Shown here: piece by piece, positions 9,637-21,149 of the stretch
Layout of the letters: the number at the start of each line of letters is the position of its first letter
How positions within the stretch are numbered: position 1 is the stretch's first letter
DNA from: Petrosia ficiformis
Lineage: Eukaryota; Porifera; Demospongiae; Haplosclerida; Petrosiidae
Reading direction: 5' to 3'
Assembly (NCBI GenBank): GCA_947044365.1
Contig: OX345638.1
Location: forward strand, 9,061,201-9,125,200
DNA length: 64,000 nucleotides
The notes under the pieces: generated by a model
The model's database searches: none
What the model was told of the DNA's origin: nothing
Seen by the model: the letters and a program-made list of their open reading frames with translations, nothing else
Program-made: the position numbers and the translations under genes

Positions 9637-12600
9637 TGATAATTACGTAGCTTGGCAGATTCTACAAGCCCAAACAAGTGCTGAGTTCATATATCCAGTA
9701 GCTCTGGATGTTCATGCTAGTTATTATCAACCCAATGGTACTAAAATTGACGCCGGCCCTCTTGCAGCTACGTTGGGATCAACTTGGGAGATAACTCAAG
9801 AAACCAAAGCTAGTACTGCTATCCTTAAAGAAGGTAACATGTCAACACACATATATACAAGAATAACAAGTGTATATAGAGAAAAAAAACATCCCTGATT
9901 GCTTTACAGATTTAAGTGAAGATAAAAGTATCCTTATGACTGCTTTGTGGTGTCCAGAATTCAGTAATCATGGCTGACTTTATCAAGCATGAAAGACAAC
10001 AGCTTAATATAGTTATTATTTTGATTATCTACTCTCCTGACCTTTCAAAGGACCTTGTAGAACTTTAGGAATATATTTCAGGCAGAATAGCTAGCTATTA
10101 GTTACAGTTTCTACGTAAGCTCAACAGCTTTCTTTCTGCTGGTGTGTAGATCTTGATTGCGCGTTCTTTTACGCGCCACGCCCATTAATTGACCGAGCCC
10201 CCGGGAATGATGTAACTTCCTTAACTACGTATACAACCCATACTCGCGTAGGTGACACAAACATATATAAATTATAATAATAATAATTATAATTATATAT
10301 ATAATTATATATAAACATACATCGAACCCGTGGGAAAGCAATCATAGGGATGGCCCTATGGGCCATAATAAAAAAACATTTTCAATGAAAATGAAAGATG
10401 TAGGAATGTCAAAACCCAAAAAGCATGCAAACAAGGTTGGGGCAAACATAGGACCCAAAGTCACTTCCATATAACCCTACATAAGTACTTACACTGCTAT
10501 AAAACAAAATACAAAGAGCTGCTGTACTTATGTAGGGTTATATGGAAGTGATTTTGGGTCCTATGTTTGCTTCCCAACCTTGTTTGCATGCTTTTTGGGT
10601 TTTGACATTCCTACATCTTCTTTCATTTTTATTGAAAATGTTTTTTATTATTATTGTTTCCATTGTTTTTTTCCTGAATATTTTTTGTAGATTACAGAAA
10701 TACTATATATCATTATGGAATCATACAAAAATAAATGCATTAAAATTTGTTCATCAATAAAAGTCAGTCTTTTGTATTAATGTATTGATTATCATTCTCT
10801 TTCACTTACAGATGATGTATATTCTCTATTTCACTTACAGCACTGTCTGCCATCCTACAAGAAGTAGTGTTAGTCACTGTGTCAACCATTCAGTATTCCA
10901 ATGGTTATCATAGTATACAATAATTATTATTATACAATATATTAATATCAATAATTATTATATTCATTATTATAAGAATGTATTTGCTCACAAATGTTAT
11001 TACGATTCCAGCACTTCCACTTCCATGTTCTGCCCGAGTGTAAATAGAAACGGGATCTCGCGAGATCTATGCGATATACCGCGTGAAACCCGCGGGATAT
11101 CGTCTAACCCCGCGGGTTATTCATATAATCTCGCCACACCCCTTCAAATCTCAACATTAGATTGGACGGGATTTTGTCGAGGCGTTAACTGCAACGTATG
11201 TGTTGTGATTTAGCTGACTACCAACAAAGAAGATTTCTGAACATTTGCAGTACCAAAATAATTATAACTGGAAAGGTAGACCAAGACGAATGCACTTACA
11301 TTGCCGTCATTGTGTGTTGTGTTCGTCGCCGTCTTGTGTGGTTTGCATCTTTACAATTGACAACGGATTTTTATGAAGGGAGCATCCAAATTGATTCTCT
11401 AAAATCTTATAGACATACCCAGTTGTACTATCACTGTAAGTTGAGACTGTCAAGTAGAGATAGCAACAAAACTGAACTGGTTGAAAAGTGGGCGTCGCCA
11501 GCGATCGTCGAAAAAGGATACTCAGCTCGTGTTTAATGTGCTTTTACTTGCAGCTTTATCTAAGTAAATTGAAGAGCTGCTGCAAGTTCAAAGCTTTGTT
11601 AATATTATAATTATATAATTATATAATATATATAATACATGTATAATAATTTATTTTTCATTAATAAAATTTTAATTAAATGAATGCAGTAAACTGAGAG
11701 TGAAGATCTGCATAGCCAACTTCTTTATGTGTATGTAGAATCTGTTAAAAAGCAATATGTAAACAGACTAATTCAGAACACAGAGCTGACTCGCCTATAT
11801 TTAATTAGCTGATAATCATTGTATTCTCATAGTTTCACAACAAAAGGCAAAAAACGTTTTCAAAGGAGTAAAGGTAACAGACATTTATACTACCATTCAT
11901 GAATAGGAAAGATGTGATTCTATATTTCAAGGTGGTTTGAACCTGCTTTGTCATTCATCTTGGGAGTCCTGGCATTTGTGTCAGGATTTCTAAGAATACT
12001 ATTCCACTGTACTTTATTTTCATCATGCTTTGTTAATTTCTAAACCACCATACATAAACAATGAATTAGCTGTAGACCACTAGACCACACCTTGTGGTGT
12101 GGTACAATTAACACTTCAAAGATCCCGCGGGCACTCGTTAAATCTCAATTAATCACGCTATAAAAGATTTAGCGTGCTTTCACGAGATACCACTTTCAGT
12201 TTTTTAGTGTTGTAATTTTACAACATCCTGTCAGATAGGAAGTACCACACCTACTTATTACATTGCTAAATTTCACTGCAATGGCTGGGTCTTAGATGTA
12301 CCACACCCCAAATTACTGTAGATTACAAGAGTATACCAATGTGGTGGCGGCATGTCGGCATTCTATTGTTCAAAACGCCCACGCTTCATTGGATGTGGTC
12401 TAGCGGTGCTTTGATTCAAGTGTCCGCCCTTTGATGTTACTTTGAAGTTAGCTTAGGATACTTTAAAAAAAAAAAAAAAAAAAAAAAAAGTGAAAGGAGA
12501 GTAGAACGTTATGTTGATGTTTGTGTGATGTATAGACTTGGGTTTCTAGCTGGTTCTAGCGAGAGAGAAAGGGATGTTGGGAGAATAAGTGACAAATAGC

Positions 12601-14494
12601 GTTCGTGTGTAGACTTGAGTAGATGCTGTGCTTGCAGTAATTGGTAAGCAAGGTTGAGGTGAGTGTTAGATTGCTCCAGAAGTTGGAGAAAGTTGCAAAT
12701 TGCCTGTATTCATTTGCAACGATGGTTTTGATTTTAACGAGATGCTGAGCCACACCTCGCAATCAGTATATTACATCCATGGTAGGTGTGGTTGGAATTA
12801 TTATTAAAATTAATTCATATTTTTTTCAAAAGCCCCCGGGTTACGAAACTGTAAGTGATAAATTGAGAAACGGCGGGATCTCGTTCAAATCCCGCTTAAC
12901 CTCGGCGCCCCGCGGGAATCCCGTTTACATTTTCACTCGGGTGAGTACACGAATGCGCATGCGTAATTAAATTCCACTTAGGAAAATGGCGTCTAATTCG
13001 AGATCAAATCTTTGTAGTCGTTGAGACTGTCTTCTTTCATAGTACCTGTAGATATCATCTCGATACTTGTAGACCAGAATTTTACTATAAATGCGACTGG
13101 AATGGTGCTAGAATCATTGTGATATTTCAAGAAACCAAAAAATGATTTGTCTGAAAAATATTAATATTATTAATATGATGAAGATTTTGCCAGTTTTGCC
13201 ACTCGCCGGTTCTCTACCTTAACGACACTTTTTGGCCATCTAGAAGGTGTTGGTAGTCATAAAAACACTAGATATGAATAGGTATGTGTGTATTAAAACC
13301 TATCTGTATATATTACCAGAGATTTCAGGTCATCACTTGCAATTGAAATGTATGGGCAGCCATTTTTTTTCCGTGACTACCGTACTCTCTGATAAACACA
13401 TCATCACAGTTTGAAGATGGAGGTGTTCACTGTAGTGTTGATTCAGTATGACAATAATGACCTCTTTTAGTGATAGTATGACAAGTTTATCAGTAGTTAT
13501 AGTTTAATAATATTAGGCTTACTAAACGGGTTTTAGTTTTAGTTAACTAACTAAAAGTGTCCATTATTAGCCATTTTTCATTTTAGTTAGTTATAGTTAT
13601 TACAATAGACTTGTAATTTAGTTATAGTTTACTTATCTAAGTCACAATGTCTACTAAAAGAGGCTTTAGTTTAGCTAACTAAAACAACACTAGATTAAAG
13701 CATTTTCAGGGTGACTATACCTCCCTCCCTTAACTCTTATGATAACATGCCTTCATACAATCATCCTAGATACAATTCATGTATAAATCCCTGATATTTT
13801 GCGATCATGGATGCTCATTACTCAGCCATCTTGCACAGGAAAGTAACTAAATTTGGAATTTCCGTAGAGCAACAGTTTCTCTTCCTGGGCACCAGATTTA
13901 GCTACTTGTACAAGATAGTTGAATAATGAACATTTAAATATACAAGTGGGGCAGCAAGGACTTCGCCCTTAGCTAAACTTCGCCCCCACAGTCTAATTCA
14001 ACTAGCAAAGGGGTGGGGCTTAGGTTTCACCCATGGGAGGAGTCCTGTGCCTTTATGAATCTTAATTCTTACTTGACAAATGACTGATTTTCGCATCCTC
14101 TGTGGCATATAATAATTATAGTATTTCTATTCTATATTCAGATACTGGTGTAATAACTCCTAATAGTACTATTGTCATCAAGAACATTGATCCCAGGTCA
14201 TGGACAGGCCGTAAATTTGACGTAGGAATCTACAAAAACAATCAACCGTTTGCCGTACATCCTAATCTTGAAGTGGGATCACAAGTCGAGTTCACTCTAC
14301 AAGATAAAGTGTATTTTGGGGTAGTTCAAAACATGTCAATCGGAGAGATCTTCCAGTCATTGAATCAGATAACGGCACCAACAGAGTTTGATCTTACTCA
14401 ATTTCCTAATGGTATTACAGTGACTCTCAGTGAATCACAAGACGGAGGAAAGTACTCATTCATTGCAAAACCCTCAAAATACTTAAAAACATAA
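9634..14494 (+). CDS. Two-exon protein of unknown function interrupted by a repeat-filled intron
   Basis: Exon a (5' edge uncertain, roughly 9634-9833) and exon b (14142-14494, stop TAA 14492-14494) join in phase 1. Exon a reads TDDNYVAWQILQAQTSAEFI and ALDVHASYYQPNGTKIDAGP. Exon b continues DTGVITPNSTIVIKNIDPRS, FDVGIYKNNQPFAVHPNL and VYFGVVQNMSIGEI, ending KPSKYLKT. The product is beta-rich with no transmembrane segment and few cysteines. I cannot assign a family. The 5' end collides with the gag ORF: the frame stays open backwards to 9566 inside retrotransposon sequence, with a possible acceptor at 9595 (tactacag). The true first exon may have been lost to the insertion, or the gene may now use retroelement sequence as leader. 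Confidence 0.6.
9890..10366 (+). mobile_element. MITE family A, copy 1
   Basis: Non-coding element with imperfect terminal inverted repeats related to ATCCCTATGATTGCTTT (left end 9891, right end revcomp near 10340-10356). It has a hairpin core GCGCGTTCTTTTACGCGC at 10159-10176 and the conserved internal text ccacgcccattaattgaccg. Other copies are at 25278, 32825, 34009 and 54614 (inverted), with fragments near 23510, 32600, 34520 and 34840. Confidence 0.8.
10375..10644. repeat. Foldback hairpin with about 115-bp arms
   Basis: Left arm 10375-10488 and right arm 10524-10644 are near-perfect reverse complements (for example cccaaaaagcatgcaaacaaggtt against aaccttgtttgcatgctttttggg) around a 35-nt spacer. 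It abuts the right end of MITE A copy 1. No coding capacity. Confidence 0.92.
11034..12946. mobile_element. Candidate non-autonomous DNA transposon with CCGAGTG termini
   Basis: The left end CCGAGTGTAAATAGAAACGG and the reverse complement of the right end (CCGAGTGAAAATGTAAACGG, near 12946) form imperfect inverted repeats. CpG-rich, CCCGCGGG-containing sequence lies just inside both ends, unlike the AT-rich surroundings. Element B sits inside near the right end. No transposase is visible. Open frames at 11025-11536 lack family resemblance. Confidence 0.5.
12190..12865 (-). mobile_element. Element B, copy 1 (inverted relative to copy 2)
   Basis: About 670 bp, nearly the reverse complement of 30587-31250. 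Both ends carry CACTT(T/A)CAGTTT inverted repeats. It contains an A26 tract (12464-12489) and a conserved open frame at 12556-12762 on the minus strand, also open in copy 2, encoding no recognised protein. The nested position at the right edge of the larger CpG-rich element suggests a later insertion. Confidence 0.8.
13490..13700. repeat. TTAGTTTTAGTTAACTAA-rich repeat family C
   Basis: Internally repetitive AGTTATAGTTA / TTAGTTAACTAAAA sequence. An inverted copy lies at 15095-15330 and further copies at 15710-15850, 22270-22370 and 62520-62640. The conserved internal text (a)ccattattagccatttttcat identifies one dispersed family. Non-coding. Confidence 0.75.
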
Positions 14495-15917
14495 TAATTC
14501 ATTATCTTATTTATGTATTTCATAAAAAATGATTTTTTTGCGTACTTTTTACTGGACATAGTTCAATCAGTCAGTTAATTAGTTGGTTATTAATTATTAT
14601 AATGTAATTAATTACTGTCTCTCTTTGATGATGACAAGTGGTTAGCCTTACCTCTTAATTAACAACTGAGGTGAGATATAGACTTTGAGATGCATTCCAG
14701 TGAGATGATACAGTTAATGGTTCATAATGTAATGAATACACTAAAGTGCAGAACCCTCGCTAAAAAGATGCTACTATGAATGTATGCTTCTCAGCATACA
14801 GTTAATTGGTTCATAATGTAATTACTGTCTCTCTTTGATAATGTCCACTGGTTACCACAATATGTGATTTACATATTTCATTAATTTTTCAAAGGCCGAT
14901 GTTACATACATGTATATGTGACATTAGTAAGGAATGTAGTTTAGGATTCAAACCTCTTTTGATGGTTGAGTTTTTCCTCTGAGAGCTGGTGGAACATATG
15001 CTGTGAACAATGAACATAGACATACAGACATACTGAGTTACTCACATACATGTATATGTACCACAAAATACAAAAATATAATAATATACATATTAGTGTT
15101 GTTTTGGTTAACTATAACTAAAACCACTTTTAGCAAAGTATTGTAACTTTTAGCTAACTAAATTACAAGTCTATTGTTATAACTATAACTAACTAAAATG
15201 AAAAATGGCCAATAATGGGCACTTTTAGTTAGTTAACTAAAACCGCTTTAGTAAGCCTAATATTAATTAACTATAACTACATGTATACTATAACTATAAC
15301 TAAGAGTGGTCATTATTGTCATACTAAAACACCATTAATACAGATCCTTTTGGACACTTTCCCAGAAAACAATTTGGATCGTTTAATCACTTATCATTCC
15401 ACCATTTTGTATAGGATTTCAATAAAATTTGGTATCTAAGAAGATTAATAATAGCTCTTCCTGGATACCAAATTCCATTTACTTCTTGATAAACAAATTA
15501 TGAGTGATTAGCATTTGATAAAAATTATTAGGCAGGAAAGTTTTCCGTTTTCAAAATTAGGTCACATGATTATACAAACATAATTAAATACCAGAAGACA
15601 AAGAGAGAGAATGACAAACAAATATATACATAGTGAGACAGACATACATCTGTATATTAGTTAGTATGATAATACTGACCACATTTAGTTATATATACAA
15701 ATGTAGTTATAGTATGACTAGTTTATCACAATTTTAGTTATAGTTACTTAACTAAAAGTGTTCATTATTGGCCAATTTTCATTATAATTAGTTATAGTTA
15801 TTGCAATAGACTTGTAATTTAGTTATAGTTTAGTTAACTAAAACAACAATATTAACATACAAAAATAGAGGAATAGACATACATGTACAATGTATATACA
15901 CATGTACTATATAATTA
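14495..15917. other. Intergenic, repeat-rich, no gene seen
   Basis: Holds two copies of repeat family C (15095-15330, 15710-15850). A short motif shared with 30245-30300 (gtgcagaaccctcgctaaaaagat) lies at 14746. No C-terminal eIF2A exons could be recognised here, although the gene would be expected to continue in this direction. Confidence 0.5.
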
Positions 15918-16983
15918 TTAATCACCTTGTGGTTTTGGTTTGCTAGTGGTTGTTACGAGTTCTAAAGGAGATGATATGGGAGGTCCCAATGAATCAGGAA
16001 TGGGGAATGTTCCGGAAGGCACGGGTTTCCATTCTACCTGAACACACAAATAGATAGATAGGTAGATAGATAGATAGATAAATAAATAAGTCGATAGATA
16101 GATAGATACATAGACGGATAGAAAATAGATATAAAGATGGATAGACAGATAGATGAATAAATAAGTAGATGAGTAGATATATGGATAGATAGATAGATAG
16201 ATAGACATACCCCCCAGAGTTCATTCTTGGGTGGAGTTATTGATTCCTGCAGTAAGACTCCACTAAAATGCCAAATTTTAAACCTGTTATAAAATTAGAT
16301 TTAGTTTTAAAATTCATGAGTTATGATATAAAACAGTTCTCACCCATTTCCCTCTCTAAGACGTGGTGCAGTTGTTGCCGTGACAACATGTACTCCATCA
16401 GGACACCACCCAACTGTTGTAGAATCACTAGCCTATAAATTAAACAAACTATAAATAGTAACATGAATTAGATAATGTTAGTATGACTATAAATAGTAAC
16501 ATGAATGAGGTAATGTTAGTATGACTATAAATAGTAACATGAATGAGGTAATGTTAGTATGACTATAAATAGTAACATGAATTAGATAATGTTAGTATGA
16601 CTATAAATAGTAACATGAATGAGGTAATGTTAGTATGACTATAAATAGTAACATGAATGAGGTATGTTAGTATGACTATAAATAGTAACATGAATGAGGT
16701 AATGTTAGTATGACTATAAATAGTAACATGAATGAGGTAATGAAAATTATAGTGAGTTATTAATAGTAATATGATTGTGATATATTATGAACTGAGCTAT
16801 TTATAGTAACACCAAGTGCTATATATAGTAACAATAGATTACCTGAGCTTTACTAATGCATTTTCTATTATTAATATCCCAGAATTCCATATTTCCTCTT
16901 AAATTACCAAAACCAGCTAAACACAATAGTGAACTGATGTTCAGGAAAATCACAAAACGTCATATATGTAATACATATGTATG

Positions 16984-17017
<34 letters not shown>

Positions 17018-17815
17018 TGTATGTATGTATGTATGTATGTATGTATGTATGTATGTATGTATGTATGTATGTATGTATGTATGTATATGTATCGTTAGGA
17101 TATTATTTCCTTGAGGGTTAAAGACAGCAGTATTTCAATGAGTAATTCCAAAGTCATATATCATATCACATTTACTATTAAATAGAGCAGCTTTAGAAGG
17201 CATGACTGAAATATATTCATTAAGAAATATTAAGAGAATAAAATAATGAATGAATGATTGACTAGTGGATGTATAGATGAGTTAATGGATGGATGGATAA
17301 ATGGATGGATGGATGGATGGATGGATGGATGGATGGATGAATGGATGGATGGATGGATGGATGAATAAATGGATGGATTGATGGATGGATGGACGGATGG
17401 TTGGATACATCCATATACAACACAAAATTCATTATTAGAGGGACTCCACTCCACACAATATACTGGACCTTTCTTATCTGTAGAGATAAACAACATTATA
17501 TGTAGCTATGTATGTATAGATATATGTATGTATGTATGTATGTACATATGTTTCTTTATATCCTCTCCTCTCTTACCTAGTGGTACCATGTTCCCATCTC
17601 CCTTCACAGAGAGGTAATATAAAGCTTGTTCTCCATAATATGATGCACCAGTTTTATCAACATCTGTAGTAGTTAATACTAACACACCATTACCTATATG
17701 AGGAGATATGTACATGTACATGTACATATATACATTGTTCATGTACACAGTTTATAATCATAGACCAATACCTTAGTACATAAAATGTACAAGCAGATGG
17801 ATAGATAGATAATAC

Positions 17816-17863
<48 letters not shown>

Positions 17864-17882
17864 ATAGATAGATAGATAATAT

Positions 17883-17937
<55 letters not shown>

Positions 17938-20807
17938 TACTGATACCTCTTGTATTCCATTTCAGTTGTACAGTATCAGCTTTATAAAAACTTCTATTAG
18001 CAATAACAGCACCTGCTCCACTAACACGAGGATACCGATATAACTGAACACTAGAGGGGGCACCCTAGTGAATTAATAATGTAATTAATACATATAACTG
18101 AACACTAGAGGGGGTACCCTAGTGAATTAATAATGTAATTAATACATATAACTGAACACTAGAGGGGGCACCCTAGTGAATTAATAATGTAATTAATACA
18201 TATAACTGAACACTAGAGGGGGCACCCTAGTGAATTAATAATGTAATTAATACATATAACTGAACACTAGAGGGGGGCACCCTAGTGAATTAATAATGTA
18301 ATTAATACATATAACTGAACACTAGAGGGGGCACCCTAGTGAATTAATAATGTAATTAATACACATGTACATACATATATACATATACACAAATATACAT
18401 ACCAACATACAGACAAAGACACATATAAATACATACACAAAGACAAGTACATACACACGTAAATACATGTACATGTATATAACATAGACAGGTACATACA
18501 CACGTAAATACATGTACATGTACATACACATAGACAAGTGCGTACACACATAAATTCATGTGTCTGTACATACACATAGACAGGTACATACACACGTAAA
18601 TACACAATGTACATGTACATGTACATACACATAGGCAAGTACACACACACACAAACTTTTGTTCCTTTGATATGCACAGCTATATGATAAGGTGGTGGAC
18701 CAGGTGACAATGAATAAGATGTGAGATTCTCCTGTTGTAATCTACTTGAGGGTGATGAGCCTTGGAATACATATATAATTATAATTATAACATAATTATA
18801 TACATGTACAGGTATGTACATACCAGGACATCCTCCTTCAAAGAAATGAATTTCATTTGTTACATTTCTAGCACAAACAAGTTCATCATCTGTCCATTGA
18901 GGACACCTACATAAATAGATAGATAAATAGATAGATACATAGATAGATACATACATGTAGATAGATACAGAGATAGATACATACATAGATAGATACATAG
19001 ATAGATAGATAAATAGATACATGTATATACTTAGATAGACAAATAAGTAGATAAGTAGATAGATAGATAGATGGACAGATAGATAGATAGATACATACAT
19101 GTACATGCAGATGGATAGATGGATAGATAGATAGATATATTACCAGTGATCTTGTTTCTTTTGAAAGTATTGAGCTACATGTTCCTCTCCTTTATAAATA
19201 TTTAGATTAGGTAGTCCTGTCTCACCTGGTCTAACTATATGTATATCATAATAATTACTATACATTCATAGTGAATGTGAACAGACATTATTATTTTTCC
19301 ATAATACCAAACTTGTGTTATCAGTACAAATTGCCTAAGAGTGCATTGATATATATACATATATATTGGTTTGGGTAATTATTTATGATGTGATCAACTA
19401 TTAGCTCACATTATTACTGTGATCTGCCCAGGATATTTAGAGTGGTGGTTGGATTCTACATTGCATTTAGTACTGTTTATCCAGTATATACTTAATACTG
19501 TCTCAGTAGCCTATATATGTAATACAGTGTTTCTCCCAGGATAATTATTAAGAGTGAAGGAGTGCATCACAGTGGTATATGATGTTTGGTCAACAATGTT
19601 TAATCCATGTTATAAAATAGTGTTTTTTAGCATAAACTTTAAAATTAAAGGGTGGGAGAGAGCCATGTTACCATCCTTTGGGGGAAATACTGTATCATTT
19701 GAGAGGTGCTTAATTCATCTGAGAGGTGGTTAATTCATGCTGAGTGGTGGATATTCCCGACCAGTGTGGATACACAATTAAACAGTAAGTGAAATAATTA
19801 CATACAGGCAAAACAAATGTGTCCATACTTTCCAATCTATATATGTATAATATTATTATAATTATATAATCATACATGTATTAATACACTCACCAGCATA
19901 TGGTTCCCATAATATAAGGTATGTTCCGAATGGAGAAAATTGTAATAATCTTGTTAGTGGGTGTGGCAATTGATAATTAATTGATAAATCAGAACCATTT
20001 AGTATGTAAACACTAGAAGAGGAAATGACATCATTATGACATCATCATTTATTATATGATAATTATTGTCCATTCTAACCTCTGTCTGTCACAATATGAT
20101 AACTGGTTTCCATGGCAACTCCAAGCAAACACTCTACATTCTCTTGATGTGCTGTAGATAACATAGTCTATATATAGCAACAATATAGTCTATATATAGT
20201 AACAATATAGTCTATATATAGTAGCAATATAGTCTATATATAGTAACAATATAGTCTAAATGTGTATTACATTACACTATACCTCAATTGTACTGAACAT
20301 GTTAATGATGATCTATTAAAATCCCATATTGTAATACCTTCAGTACCTTGACCTGTAAAAATATAAACTATATTATCTCATATAGCTATTTGGCTTGTCT
20401 AGTCTACCCTCACTGTCCCTTTCCTTTTCTACAGTAATGGCTGGGTGGGATTTCATACTTCAGCCTTTGTGTTATAACCACAAATCCATCCATATCCACG
20501 ATAAAGATAACTAGACGAACCAGGACTATACAAACACCCCATACGACACAATCAAATACCTATAACATTCAAGATCAGAACACTATGTTCCTAAATTACC
20601 ACGTTAATTTTCTACTCATGAAACAAACAGCCATGGTTTATATATATGCATATAGCTAACTAACTAACTGAAAATCATACATTTTCTGTGCGAAAATAGC
20701 ATGCAATCAGCGCATTCACCATGAGCTATCTACTTATATCTATGCATCCATCCATCTATGTACTCACTCAGTAAAATAGAACTTATTGTGTCTGATTTTT
20801 CAGCCAT
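15918..20807 (-). CDS. EIF2A: Eukaryotic translation initiation factor 2A (eIF2A), disrupted
   Basis: Minus-strand exons (high to low): 20768-20807 (Met at 20807, [13 protein letters not shown]), 20283-20352, 20080-20151, 19894-20012, 19144-19225, 18824-18906, 18657-18760, 17947-18043, 17577-17693, 17409-17477, about 17091-17215, 16843-16916, 16344-16432, 16211-16283 and 15918 or 15926-16037. Phases agree at nearly every junction. Matches to animal eIF2A include [112 protein letters not shown] and FKIWHFSG. The protein is a WD40-type beta-propeller that can deliver initiator Met-tRNA to 40S subunits independently of GTP. Defects: in-frame TGA at 17135-17137 and no GT donor after the same exon. 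The basic C-terminal tail beyond about residue 430 is absent or outside recognition. Confidence 0.93.
16050..16206. repeat. (GATA)n-type microsatellite in eIF2A intron
   Basis: Degenerate tandem GATA/GATG repeats lie between the last two eIF2A exons. Confidence 0.9.
16448..16745. repeat. 38-bp minisatellite, about 8 copies
   Basis: The unit ctataaatagtaacatgaat + gaggtaatgttagtatga is repeated head to tail. Some copies carry attagataat instead of gaggtaat, in an alternating pattern, and one copy is a base short. It lies in an eIF2A intron. Confidence 0.95.
16977..17090. repeat. (TATG)n microsatellite abutting an eIF2A exon end
   Basis: About 110 bp of TATG. On the minus strand it reads (CATA)n and begins directly where the donor of the eIF2A exon ending near 17091 should be. 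No GT dinucleotide occurs in that array on the gene strand. Confidence 0.95.
17283..17402. repeat. (GGAT)n microsatellite
   Basis: About 120 bp of tandem GGAT with occasional AAAT variants starts only a few bases past the donor of eIF2A exon 17409-17477. Confidence 0.95.
17795..17938. repeat. (GATA)n microsatellite
   Basis: About 140 bp of GATA repeats in an eIF2A intron, ending 8 nt before the exon donor at 17946. Confidence 0.95.
18036..18365. repeat. 54-bp minisatellite, 6 copies, each carrying an eIF2A splice-acceptor look-alike
   Basis: The unit runs from ataactgaacactagaggg through caccctagtgaattaataatgtaattaatacat. Copies begin near 18039, 18093, 18147, 18201, 18255 and 18310. The first copy overlaps the 5' end of exon 17947-18043, so on the minus strand every unit repeats the acceptor plus first exon bases (tgttcag|TTATA). 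Confidence 0.95.
18365..18650. repeat. Imperfect CA-rich tandem repeat
   Basis: Diverged repeats built on acatacacacgtaaatacat and gtacatgtacatacacatag, about 45-60 bp apart, in an eIF2A intron. The array ends at the donor of exon 18657-18760. Confidence 0.85.
18905..19136. repeat. (GATA)n/(GATACATA) microsatellite
   Basis: Degenerate GATA repeats fill nearly the whole intron between two eIF2A exons (18906 and 19144). Confidence 0.9.
20160..20262. repeat. 23-bp tandem repeat, 4-5 copies
   Basis: The unit tagtctatatatagtaacaata repeats head to tail in an eIF2A intron, with one tagcaata variant. Confidence 0.9.
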
Positions 20808-21149
20808 CAGAGAAGTTCCATGTGGTGAACACGTGATCTGCGTAATAGCCGAAATTTCATTTTGCGCAGTGATCCAGTCGCGAGGATCCAGCACAAACAA
20901 TAAAATTAATTTTGAATTTAAATTATTTTATCTGTAAAGAAAGGGTTACACAACAGGTATTCCTATATATGTGCTCCCCTATTGAAATTCAAAGTGTAAA
21001 AGCTCACAGTGAAAGCGTATTAGCACAGCAAACTGAAAGTAATTCAGGCTGTGATCCTCACTCAATATCGCAAGATTCACGGAAATGTCCGAAATTAGTA
21101 TATCTTAGGGTGTGGCTCGTTCGTCTCTTCGCTTCGCAAAGAAGGAACT
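20808..21149. promoter_or_regulatory. Putative divergent promoter between eIF2A and a Death-domain gene
   Basis: Only about 340 bp separate the eIF2A start codon (minus, 20807) from the Death gene start codon (plus, 21150). The part next to eIF2A has several CpG sites (gcgcagtgatccagtcgcg), as in short bidirectional promoters. No TATA element can be singled out. Inference from arrangement. Confidence 0.5.

Noticed and set aside
10169..10366. Minus-strand frame recurring at 25505 and 54547
   Set aside because: It recurs only because it lies in MITE family A copies; frame breaks and length changes between copies argue against coding.
11025..11536. Two overlapping open frames in CpG-rich DNA
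   Set aside because: No domain, no splice context, and within a presumed non-autonomous transposon.
12556..12762. 68-codon frame conserved in both element B copies, considered as a gene
   Set aside because: Conservation is explained by recent element identity; the residues match nothing I know and one copy starts with a non-ATG codon on the aligned frame.
17230..17496. Long His-Pro-Ser-Ile open frames on the minus strand
   Set aside because: They come from the (GGAT)n microsatellite; only 17409-17477 is a real (eIF2A) exon. The similar frames at 48912-49240 are the same artefact.
18336..19106. A 256-codon minus-strand open frame
   Set aside because: It links two genuine eIF2A exons (18657-18760, 18824-18906) through repeat-rich introns that happen to lack stops. 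Canonical splice sites and homology define the exons.
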